From Neocallimastix lanati (nom. inval.) (lineage: Eukaryota; Neocallimastigomycota; Neocallimastigomycetes; Neocallimastigales; Neocallimastigaceae): a DNA stretch of 64,000 bases. Of the stretch, positions 8,576-17,877 are shown in pieces. Within the stretch, counting starts at the first letter, position 1. Each line of letters begins with the position of its first letter. Below the pieces are notes generated by a model. The model was given only the letters and a program-made list of their open reading frames with translations, searched no databases and had not been told where the DNA came from. Position numbers and translations under genes: made by a program. The stretch spans positions 910,001-974,000 of the forward strand of contig JACVTC010000008.1 in assembly GCA_016946835.1 (NCBI GenBank). The letters are read 5' to 3'.

Positions 8576-11500
8576 AATGACAAAACAATAGCTTCATTAA
8601 ATAATTTACAAAATAATACTTTTACTAAGAATACTCCAATTGATAATAATTCCTTTAATGAAGAATCTGAAGAATCTGATTTTAGTGACACAACTGAAAG
8701 TGAGGATAATATCATTATAAATGCTATAAAAAGAAAAATGAATGATAATAACAGCGAAAAAGAAGAAAATAATTCCAAGAAAGTACATAAAAGTTTAAAA
8801 GATAATCCACGTCCTTTCGCAACTCCTGCTTTAAGAAAGAAGAAAGAAAATGAGCTACATAATAAACCAAATAAAGTTTATAAAAATCAAATACTTCCTT
8901 CAATTTTAACTCAACCAAATATTAACAAAGAAAAACAAAAAGAAAAGGAATTAAGAAATATAACAAGAGTAAGAGAAAGTAAAGAAGAAAACAACAATTA
9001 TTCATCAAAAGGAAAGAAAAAAGTTGAATCTGAAGATATACTTGTAATCGATAATGAAATAGAAGATATAGAAATGAATAAAGATAATCAACAAAATAAA
9101 ACTAATACTTTGGAAAAATTAATTTCAACAAAAACTAAAGAAACTAATAATGGAAATACTCAGTTAGTAAAAAGGAATATCAAAATGATGAATAATAAAG
9201 AACCTTACAATATTATGGATGATTTAAATAATCTTAAATCCAGTATTACGATAGGTCAACTCTTGAATGCATGTCCGAAAATTCGTTCACAATTAACTCA
9301 AGGTTTAAAGTTAGAAAAATCTAAAATAATTGGAACTGTAGACAATGTAATAGCACGAACTTTATTAGTGAATAACTATGATCATAGCTACATAAGTAAA
9401 AGTAATGAAGTAGCCGAAGAAGACTTAGCAATGATTGATGCAAGTGTTGACGGAGTACTAGGAAAACTTTTAATTGATTCTTGTAGTAACCTAAGCATCG
9501 TTACTAAGCAGTATTTTGATAAATTACCTGGTGAATATGAAACAGTTGGAAAAAGTCGTGGAAGAATCCAACTAGCAACACAAGATGAAGAATACTCGGA
9601 AGGAATTATTGTTCGATTACCAGTAAAAATTAATAATTATGAATTTAATGCGGACTTTAGAATTATTAAGAAAGAAGACTCATTTTATGATATGTTAATA
9701 AACTTTAAAACTCAAATCGATCATTGTTTATTTATTCATCCGACCTTAAACAGTTTATGTAAACTTTTGTCAGAAAGTGAATACGAAGAAATAGCTAAAA
9801 TAAATAATCAATATTATGATGAAGAAAGTATAATTTGTACTATTAGAAAAGTTAAAGAAACGAATAATGAAAAGGAAATTATAAAGGAATTAACTCCAAT
9901 GGAATTTATTGAGAGTGATGAATTTTTAAGTACCTTAAATAAAGATTATAAAGAACAAATTATTAAAATTCTCAAAGAAATGATTGACATAGTTGCCACT
10001 TCAACAGAAGAACTAACTCCTTCTAAACTTTCACCACATAAGATCCGTTTAAAAGCAAATTCAAAGCCAGTAAAATTAAGAAGTTATAGGTTAACTAAAT
10101 TAAAATCAGATATCTTAAAAGAAGAACTTACAAAGCTTATTAAGAAAGGATTGATAGAACCATCCTGTTCAGAATGGTCATCTCCAGTAGTACTTATTCT
10201 AAAACACAATGGAAAGTGGCGCTTGTGCATTGACTACCGAAAAGTCAATGATATGACAGAAAAAGATTCTTATTCAGTTCCATATATAGATGAAATTTTT
10301 GATAGTCTCGGAGGAGCTAAAATATTTACAACTCTTGATTTATTTTCTGGTTTTCACCAAATCTTAATGGATGAAGAAAGCGTTGAAGTAACCACTTTCA
10401 CTACTAAGTTTGGAAATTATCAATTTAAGGTTATGCCTTTTGGACTTACTGGAGCTCCCTCAACCTTCCAAAGAGAAATGAATAAAATTTTATTCCCTTT
10501 TATTGGTGAATTTGTTTACGTATTTATTGATGATGTTTTGATCTATTCAAAAAGTATCGAAGAACATTTAATTCATATTAAACAAGTATTAGAAGTATTT
10601 AAAGAAAACAAGTTAAAAATTAATATTGAAAAGTGCCATTTTCTTCAAACTGAAGTTGATGTATTAGGTCACAAACTTACTACTAAAGGATTAAGCCCCA
10701 TGGAAAGCAAAATAACAGCTATTAAGAAGTGGGAAGCCCCTTCATCAATTCATGAATTAAGATCATTTCTAGGAGCAATAGGATATTATCGTGACTTTAT
10801 TCCTAAATATGCTCAAATTACCTCACCTTTATGTAAATTATTGAAAAAGAATACTAAATATGAATGGAATAAAGAACAACAAGAAAGCTTTGAACTCCTA
10901 AAAGAAAAATTAATCAATGCACCTATTCTAAAATTTCCGTCATTTGACAAACCTTTTATCATTAGAACTGATGCTTCGTATAATGGAATTGGTGGAGTTC
11001 TTTTACAAAAAGAAGAAGAAACCGGTAAGGAGCATCCAATACATTTTATAAGTAGAAGTTTGAAGAAAGCTGAAAAGAATTATGGTATCACAGATTTGGA
11101 AGGAACCGCTTTGTTTTACTGTATGACTAAATTTAAATCTTATATTGAAGGAAATCCATTACCTACAACTATTTACACAGATCATAAACCATTAGTTGGT
11201 TTATTTAAGAATAAAGAACCTTTGAATGCAAGGCAAACAAGATGGTGTCTAACCGCTAGTATGCTTGGAATTAATATAAAATATGAATCAGGCAAAAAGA
11301 ATGTGTTAGCTGATGCTCTTTCAAGAATGAAAAGTAAGGAAGAGAGAAAGATATTATTAACAAAAATTACTAATGGAAATAATGAAGAATTATTATCTAA
11401 AGTTATAAAGGAATTTATTAATGAAAAGTTTACTGTTATTGATGGTGAAGATTACTTTATCGACAATGGAAATTATAGAAAATTAATAACGGATGAAAAT

Positions 11501-12553
11501 GAAAAATTTAAATTAATTTTAGAAGCTCATAATATTGGCCACGAAGGATATTACAAAACATATCAAAGACTTAAGAAAAACTTTTATTGGAATCATATGA
11601 TTAAAGATATCAAAAGAATTGTTAGTAATTGTGAAAAATGCCAGTTAAATCGTCCTCAACCATATCCAGAACCAACCGAAAACCATCCAACTAAAGTGGA
11701 GGGTCCCTTTGTGCATTTAGGATTAGATATTATAGGACCGTTACCAAAAACAAGAAATAATAATCAATATATTATAGTAACTGTTGATTACTTTACCAAA
11801 TGGGTTGAAGCCGAACCCACTGAAAACATAACTTCCTCTGATATAATTAAATTTTTAATAAACGTTTTTGCAAGACATGGTGTGCCTCAAGTTATTACTA
11901 CTGATAATGGAGTCCAATTCACTTCTGATATGACTAAAATCTTTCTTGATCTTTATGATGTATATGTTAAATTTGTAGCTACTTACCACCCTGAATCAAA
12001 TGGCCTTACTGAAAATCGAAATAAAGAAATTGGAAAATTACTCCGTTTATTAGGAAGGAAAAATCAAGATTGGAATGAAGTTTTACCTTCTGCTTTATGG
12101 GCACTTCGAACTACCAAAAATACAGCTACTGGACATTCTAGTTTTGAATTAGTATATGGAAGAGAAGACCAACAGCCTTATGATATAGCCATAAGAACAA
12201 TTGAAAATGCAGGTAAATCGTATGATGAAATTTTAATGGAAAAATTTGTTCGTCATTATCAATGGACTAGAGAAGCATGCGAAAATGTGAAGAATGCTAA
12301 CAAGTATTGGGCAACAAGACGAGAAGAACAAATAAGTATGAAAAAAGGAAAAGAATTAAAGGCTGGTGATCTTGTTCTTGTTAGAAACTTTAGCCGCACT
12401 AAGCTAGAACCATATTACAATGGACCATTTAAAATTTTAAAAATTCAATTCAACACGGCGACCCTAATCGATCAGAAGACTGGAAAGCAACTCGATAGGA
12501 ATGTTCACTTTAAAAATTTAGTAAAGTTTAACTCCGCTTACAGAGAAGCTTGA
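8549..12553 (+). CDS. pol: Pol polyprotein, Ty3-like element 2
   Basis: 1334 codons counted from the frameshift point; the first ATG in frame is only at 8738, well inside the region alignable with the sister Pol proteins, so frameshift entry is favoured over internal initiation. Order: basic Asn/Lys-rich linker; protease with D-S-C-S (Asp codon at 9476); reverse transcriptase with F-I-D-D at 10523-10534; RNase H (R-T-D-A-S); HHCC finger; integrase with catalytic Asp 11726, Asp 11903 and Glu 12011 (D-x35-E); short C-terminal tail without chromodomain. No stops or frameshifts. Closely related to element 1 Pol throughout. With intact Gag and two near-identical LTRs this is the best candidate for a recently active element in the window. 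Confidence 0.95.
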   Translation, partial: LLNGSRSTPNDKTIASLNNLQNNTFTKNTPIDNNSFNEESEESDFSDTTESEDNIIINAIKRKMNDNNSEKEENNSKKVHKSLKDNPRPFATPALRKKKENELHNKPNKVYKNQILPSILTQPNINKEKQKEKELRNITRVRESKEENNNYSSKGKKKVESEDILVIDNEIEDIEMNKDNQQNKTNTLEKLISTKTKETNNGNTQLVKRNIKMMNNKEPYNIMDDLNNLKSSITIGQLLNACPKIRSQLTQGLKLEKSKIIGTVDNVIARTLLVNNYDHSYISKSNEVAEEDLAMIDASVDGVLGKLLIDSCSNLSIVTKQYFDKLPGEYETVGKSRGRIQLATQDEEYSEGIIVRLPVKINNYEFNADFRIIKKEDSFYDMLINFKTQIDHCLFIHPTLNSLCKLLSESEYEEIAKINNQYYDEESIICTIRKVKETNNEKEIIKELTPMEFIESDEFLSTLNKDYKEQIIKILKEMIDIVATSTEELTPSKLSPHKIRLKANSKPVKLRSYRLTKLKSDILKEELTKLIKKGLIEPSCSEWSSPVVLILKHNGKWRLCIDYRKVNDMTEKDSYSVPYIDEIFDSLGGAKIFTTLDLFSGFHQILMDEESVEVTTFTTKFGNYQFKVMPFGLTGAPSTFQREMNKILFPFIGEFVYVFIDDVLIYSKSIEEHLIHIKQVLEVFKENKLKINIEKCHFLQTEVDVLGHKLTTKGLSPMESKITAIKKWEAPSSIHELRSFLGAIGYYRDFIPKYAQITSPLCKLLKKNTKYEWNKEQQESFELLKEKLINAPILKFPSFDKPFIIRTDASYNGIGGVLLQKEEETGKEHPIHFISRSLKKAEKNYGITDLEGTALFYCMTKFKSYIEGNPLPTTIYTDHKPLVGLFKNKEPLNARQTRWCLTASMLGINIKYESGKKNVLADALSRMKSKEERKILLTKITNGNNEELLSKVIKEFINEKFTVIDGEDYFIDNGNYRKLITDENEKFKLILEAHNIGHEGYYKTYQRLKKNFYWNHMIKDIKRIVSNCEKCQLNRPQPYPEPTENHPTKVEGPFVHLGLDIIGPLPKTRNNNQYIIVTVDYFTKWVEAEPTENITSSDIIKFLINVFARHGVPQVITTDNGVQFTSDMTKIFLDLYDVYVKFVATYHPESNGLTENRNKEIGKLLRLLGRKNQDWNEVLPSALWALRTTKNTATGHSSFELVYGREDQQPYDIAIRTIENAGKSYDEILMEKFVRHYQWTREACENVKNANKYWATRREEQISMKKGKELKAGDLVLVRNFSRTKLEPYYNGPFKILKIQFNTATLIDQKTGKQLDRNVHFKNLVKFNSAYREA

Positions 12554-12559
12554 GTCTTC

Positions 12560-12571
12560 GTCGGGGCATCT
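12560..12571 (+). other. Polypurine-tract region of element 2
   Basis: CGGGGCATCT abuts the TG of the 3' LTR. It is short and only partly purine, but it matches the GGGGCATCA seen in element 1. Confidence 0.5.
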
Positions 12572-13058
12572 TGATAAGAATGTACTAAATAATGCATTCT
12601 TAATTAAATCTACGATTTATTTCTAATACATTATGTGTACATTATTATTTTTGTACTTTAATAAATTTTTAAATCCAAAGATCAAAAATTAAATCAAAAA
12701 TTATATTAAACTTTATATTTTTATATTAAATCTTATATTAATAGTAATATTTTTATATATTTAAAACTTATATTAGCAATATTAATAATAAATCTTATTT
12801 TTTTTATTTTTATATTAATAATGAAAATTTGTATTAATAATATTTTTATATATTGATGATTAAAAATTTATATATTATATTTTAACTTTTATTATAAAAT
12901 TTTATATCGAAATGTTTTATTTTATATTGAAAAAATATTTTATTTTATTAAAAACCTTTATATTAGAATAGTATTTTTATTTTTATTTGAATATTTTAAC
13001 AGATTGTAATAAAAATTATAGCCAATTAAATAAATTCTTATTAGTAATATTTTAGATA

Positions 13059-13107
<49 letters not shown>

Positions 13108-13403
13108 TTTTATTAATATTATAAATGTATTTTATTTATATTGTTATAATTAAATTTTATATAATTGATTATAAAATTCAATTTAAATTTAATAGTTTTT
13201 ATAAAAAAAAAAAAAAAAATAAATAAAATGTAATTTAGTGGCAAGAACAACTTTTATGCCTTGAAAAAAAGTATAAATAGTTGTAAATTTTGCTACCAAT
13301 TTTTAAAAAATCATCAAATAAATTTATAAATAAAAATAATAAATAAATAAATAAAATTTGTGTTTCTTACTTTATTTTTATTTAATTCTCTAAAACCTTA
13401 ACA
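12572..13403 (+). repeat. 3' LTR of element 2
   Basis: Second 832-bp copy (see 5338-6169), TGATAAG to CTTAACA. Few substitutions and compensating poly-A length changes separate the two LTRs, indicating recent insertion. Followed by ATTTT and then the TG of the next LTR. Confidence 0.93.
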
Positions 13404-13408
13404 ATTTT

Positions 13409-15773
13409 TGTAATAATTTAATTAAAAAATTATAATTAAATTATTAATCATTAATATTGTTAAGATAATAACTGAATTTCAATTCAATTTCAATTTCGAT
13501 AATTCAGTTATTTGAATTTCAATATTAATAAATAATAATAATATAATAATTATTATTAAATTAACTTTATTAATATATTTAGGAATTAGTCTAGGCCAAC
13601 TAATTACTAAATATTATTAATATATTGAATTTAATATATATTAAATAATGTAAACACGTGATTGTCATATTAAATTAATTTCTACATATTATATTTTAAT
13701 TATAAAATATAATATTTAGCAATATTTGATTCTTATATTTTATTTATATTAAATATTTATATTATTATCTAACTTTATATTATCAATATCAAACTTATAT
13801 TAATATTATTTACATATTCATATTAATGATTAATATTTTAATAATTAATTATTTTATATAAATACATGTTTAAATTCTTTTGATTAATCCTTTGTAGGAT
13901 TATTGTAATTTAAATTATAGTAATAATTATATAAAATAATAATGTAATAAAATATTATTAAGATTAAATAAAATTTATATTTTAAATAAAAAACTTAATT
14001 ATAAAATTTACTAATAACAATATGTTTTAAATAAGAGTAAAATTAAGTTATTAATTAATTACTATAATTTGGCATCTTGACCTAATCGTTAAGACCAAAT
14101 TATCTAAAAACTTTGACAAATATTTGTTAAGATTTTGATATAATTTATAATTTAAATTTAAATAAAATAATATGTTTTAATAAAAATATTCACTAAGTCG
14201 ATATGTCTATATAGTAATATACTATATAGATATATAATAATAATAATAAATATTTAAATGTTTAGTTTAATAAAAATTTATTTATAATAAACTTTGATAA
14301 TTAGAATTATCAAATTAATTTGATTTTAAATTTATTGATTTTATTTAATAATAAAATATCTATAATATATTACTATTAAGGTAATTTTACAATAACCTTA
14401 CAAAGAACATAAAAGATAGATTTTTACATCTTTCTTTTATACTTTGTAATTTACATAATAATAATATTTAATTATAAGATAATAATAATATAAATAATAA
14501 TAAAATATAAGGATAAATTTAATTATATAATTAATTTGAATAATTGAATTTAATATAGATATGTTGTAAACATATATAAAAACATAATATAAATAAAATA
14601 CACGTGACGTCAAATGTATCATTGAAATTAATTATTAATATAAACCTTATTTATTAATATTCTCAGGATTATTAGGCCTAAGATAACCCTTTAAATATTA
14701 AACAAGAATTTATATTAATTATTAATTATTTAAATATATATATTATTTATAATTAAATAAATAATATTTTTAATTATTGAAATGTAAATAACTGAAATTG
14801 AGATTTCAATTCAGTTATAATTTCAACAATATTAGCTCTAACTGCTAATATTAAAGGTTTAGAAAAGAATCATACTTACCTATGGTTCTTTCTAATTATC
14901 GAGTTTATTATAACGAATTACAATAGACGAAACACTAAAATTGATAAGGAAAAGTTTTAATTATAAAATTTGTTTTATTAAAATAATTTGTTTAATTATT
15001 TATTAAAAATTTTAAATGTTAAAACTTATTGTCATTATTATTATATTATAATTGTTATAATAATAACTCTTGATTTCTCAAAGAGAACTCAAGAGCCTTA
15101 TTTATATTTTTTTGTCAAAATAAGGTTAAAATCAAAAGGGGTTCTAATCTTAACAAATCTCTTATCTAGGAAAAGACTAGAAGAAAAACCTAGATAAGTT
15201 TTTTGATCGATATTCTATCCATATCGATCATCGCGTTAATTAAGTAAAACCGATTACTTTTAAGAAGTAATTGGAAAAACCTTAATTAACCGATTACTTA
15301 ATCTAATATAATGATCGAAAATAAAAGAATAAAATAATGAAAATTATTTCGATCATAAAATTTAAAATTTAATCTATTTAGTTCTATTTTATAGAACTTT
15401 ACATAAAAAATATAAAAAAATACATTAATAATAAAATACATGATTAATACAATACAGAATACATGATAGAATACAGAATACATGATAAAATACAGAATAG
15501 TGTTTTAGTTTATGATTTAATAAGTGAGAGAAAACTAAAACTAATAATTAAGTGAATAATTAAATAAATTTAATATTATTTTAAATGTATAAAAATTATT
15601 TAATTAAATAAATTTTTAATATTAAACTAAATAAAATTTTAATATATAATTAAATAAATTATTAATTATAATTAATTGTATAAATGAAATATGAGTTAAA
15701 TAAAAGTTATATTAATTATAACCTAACTAAGAAAATATAATTATTTTGTTAAAAATAATTATAGATTCTTACA
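13409..15773 (-). repeat. LTR family e (interrupted copy)
   Basis: Begins TGTAATAATTT and ends GATTCTTACA; related to 32886-33678, with shared blocks around the CTCTTGATTTCTC segment and the following TCTAG-bearing inverted repeat. A TATA-like run on the complementary strand suggests minus orientation. About 980 bp remain once the nested fold-back element (13459-14827) is removed. No coding potential seen. Confidence 0.65.
13459..14827. mobile_element. Non-autonomous fold-back DNA element nested in an LTR
   Basis: Left end GTTAAGATAATAACTGAA and the reverse complement of the right end (GTTGAAATTATAACTGAA) match over about 60 bp, and weaker symmetry (TAGGCC, then CACGTG) continues inward around a centre near 14140. 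Each TIR carries an AACTGAA/TTCAGTT repeat. Both ends are flanked by AATATT, a possible target duplication (palindromic, so ambiguous). The centre has a TAATTTGG/CCAAATTA hairpin. No ORF of transposase type is present, so it would be a MITE-like element. The superfamily is not recognised. Confidence 0.6.
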
Positions 15774-16335
15774 ACAAACTAGTAAATTAGTAACTATGGT
15801 TCAATGGTAAGTTATCATAACCATCGGGCTGAACCCTTAGGGTTCGACAACAACTCTTTTCAAATTTTAATAACTTTATATTTATTATAACTAGAATATT
15901 AAAGAAATTAATAGTGTTTATCGGTTAAACAATTGAACCGATAAAACTAGAAAAATCTATTTTATTAATATTTTTTATCATTTTTTATCTAAGATTCATT
16001 TTCTAGAAAGAAAACTTGTTTTCTTTAATTTTCTTTAATTTTCTTTTATTTCTAATAATTACTAATAACAACCGATAACTTAAAATAATTAATTTTCCTG
16101 AAAAACTATAAATAGGTGTAAAATTTCATAATAAAATATTTTTACCTGTGCTTTTATTAATTAATTTTAAAGTAATTTAAAATATTACAATGATTAATTA
16201 ATAAAATAATAATTTACATTTTTTACTAATAAAAAAACTTATTTTAATAAAACATATTTTGAATTACTTTAGTGTCGAGAACCTTTTGTGTAAAAAACCT
16301 TATAACAATCTTAAGTAACATTAAGATTTGTTACA
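15774..16335 (+). repeat. 5' LTR of chromovirus A
   Basis: Nearly identical to 22398-22955. The common right end is TTTGTTACA. The left end is uncertain because the first 15-20 bp present in the 3' copy (TGTAACGAAACTC) are missing or altered. A TATAAATA box lies near 16109. Two hairpins near its start resemble a tRNA arm pair: TATGGT/ACCATA and GAACCC-TTA-GGGTTC. Confidence 0.85.
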
Positions 16336-16387
16336 ATAAAAGCACCCTTTGACAAAAAACACGAAACCTTCTCGAGACAAATCTACT

Positions 16388-16440
16388 CTTTTGGAATCTA
16401 CTCTTTTGGAATCTACTATTTTGGAATCTACTCTTTTAAA
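16388..16440 (+). repeat. 17-bp tandem repeat in leader
   Basis: About four copies of a 17-bp unit built on TCTTTTGGAATCTAC, the last copy diverged. The sequence is non-coding and pyrimidine-rich. Confidence 0.7.
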
Positions 16441-16726
16441 ACTTTAAACAACTCTTGGGCTACCGCTAATAATTATATTATCACTAAAACAATATTTTTT
16501 CTGTGGAATACTTCCTTAAAAAATTCTATTCTTGAATCTAGTATCTTTTGGATTATTTCTTTTTATAGGTTATCTACCTCTCTTTTGCATTCCTTCTTTA
16601 CTCAAATTCTTGCCCAATTTTTCCTTAGATTCTTCGCTTACTCTTTATTATAAACATACTTTCAAATTAAATTCTATCTACCTTTGGATTCCTCTTTGAA
16701 ACTCTACCTATACCTTTTGGATTTTA

Positions 16727-16763
<37 letters not shown>

Positions 16764-16839
16764 TTATTAAATGAATATATAACCCTAACCCTATATTCTA
16801 TAATATATTTAGGTGAATGAATATATAGTATCTTAGATA

Positions 16840-17030
16840 AATATTATAATAAAATTAATTGAACTAATATACTATTTATTAGATAAATTTATAGTAAAAT
16901 TAATTGAACAAATATACGATTTACTAGATAAATTTTATAGTAAAATTAATTGAACAAATATATTATTTATTAGATAAATTTATAGTAAAACTAATTGAAC
17001 AAATATACTATTTATTAGATAAATTCTGAA
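16840..17030 (+). repeat. About 45-bp tandem repeat in leader
   Basis: Four to five imperfect copies containing TAGATAAATTT and TTAATTGAACAAATATA. AT-rich with no coding potential. Confidence 0.65.
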
Positions 17031-17275
17031 AGAAAATTAAGTGGACATATACATAATTTTAGATAAAATTTAACTATAATCTAAGTGAAAGAATATAATA
17101 TATTTTAAGATAAATTAATACTTAAAACTAAATACATATATTAATAATTAGCTAAATAATTTTTTTTTTAAAAAAAAAAAAAAAAAAAAAAATTTTTTAA
17201 TAAAATTTACTAATAAGGAGAATCTGTATAGACAATCCTTATTCTCTTTTATTCTTTTTATTTAATTCCTTAATT

Positions 17276-17362
17276 TTGTGTTGGCCCTCGCTGGTAGGCT
17301 CAGACGTAAGTCCTACATCTCAGCTCTTTCAGTTAAAATTCACTGAAAGAACAGCAACACAA
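17276..17362 (+). ncRNA. Three-way-junction RNA fold in chromovirus A leader
   Basis: Closing stem TTGTGTTG (17276-17283) with CAACACAA (17355-17362), enclosing GTAGG/CCTAC (17294-17298, 17312-17316) and CTTTCAGT/ACTGAAAG (17326-17333, 17342-17349). Three perfect stems within 87 nt of an otherwise A/T leader make chance unlikely. No known class is recognised. Confidence 0.6.
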
Positions 17363-17439
17363 AAAAAAAAGAAAAAGAATTTTTAATTTTTAATAAGTTT
17401 TCGTGTCCATCTTTTTTAAGGTAATACGATAAATATACT

Positions 17440-17790
17440 AGGAGCGGTTAGAGCTCATAAACAGAGTTTCGGCGTATATTAACTAGTTTCAGTAGGTTAG
17501 AAACTATAGTCGTTAATTATTTGAATATAAACGGGCTTCAAAACCCTAGAGTGTAAAGAGAGTGTGGATTAAAAGAGAACTACATCCTACCAACCAACTT
17601 CAACAGTTCGGTGGTTGCTCTATTCGAATAAGCTCTGGCGAATAAGGAACTATAGTCACCGAAGGCTATAGGTTGGTCGTGAAGGTAAAGCGACATTAAA
17701 ATATATAGTTTTTAATTTTATTTTGAGGTCTAGTATATACCTCTAGTTAGTAGCTTTTGCCGGTTTTTTTTTTTTAGTTGTAAGGCATTA
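17440..17790 (+). ncRNA. Conserved structured leader RNA (copy in chromovirus A)
   Basis: Second copy of the block at 6391-6672. Shared: GGAGCGG and TAGAGCTCATA at 17441-17459; hairpin TAGTTTC/GAAACTA (17484-17490, 17500-17506) with loop AGTAGGTTA; CTGGCGAATAAGG near 17634-17646; hairpin CTATAG/CTATAG (17650-17655, 17666-17671) with loop TCACCGAAGG; TAGTTGTAAGGCA near 17776. The stems share no sequence with those of element 2 but both copies pair perfectly, and the loops are unchanged. It ends about 90 bp before the gag ATG. Confidence 0.7.
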
Positions 17791-17877
17791 AAAGCGAAAT
17801 TTAAATTGTATTTACCTTAAATAAAAGTTCTTCAATAATTAAATTATCAAATAAATCTATTTTGAAAAAGCAAGAAA

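Larger units (their letters stand above)
16336..17877 (+). other. Long leader of chromovirus A
   Basis: 1.54 kb between 5' LTR and gag without a credible ORF. No TGG-type primer-binding site follows the LTR, so the primer is not recognised. Contents from left: short repeats of TCTTTTGGAATCTAC at 16388-16440; poly-A at 16731-16758; five imperfect copies of an about 45-bp unit (AGTAAAATTAATTGAACAA) at 16840-17030; a three-way-junction-like RNA at 17276-17362; and the structured RNA shared with element 2 at 17440-17790. Confidence 0.6.

Noticed and set aside
8738-8740. Internal ATG as the true start of Pol in element 2
   Set aside because: The alignable Pol frame extends upstream to the slippery site, and the corresponding Pol frames of elements 1 and 3 are open up to it; frameshift entry is better supported.
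16771-16790. Telomere-like AACCCTAACCCT
   Set aside because: Only two units inside a retrotransposon leader; not a telomere tract.
17634-17690. Hammerhead or HDV-like ribozyme in the shared leader RNA
   Set aside because: The conserved hammerhead core (CTGATGA…GAAA) is absent and no double pseudoknot of HDV type could be drawn.
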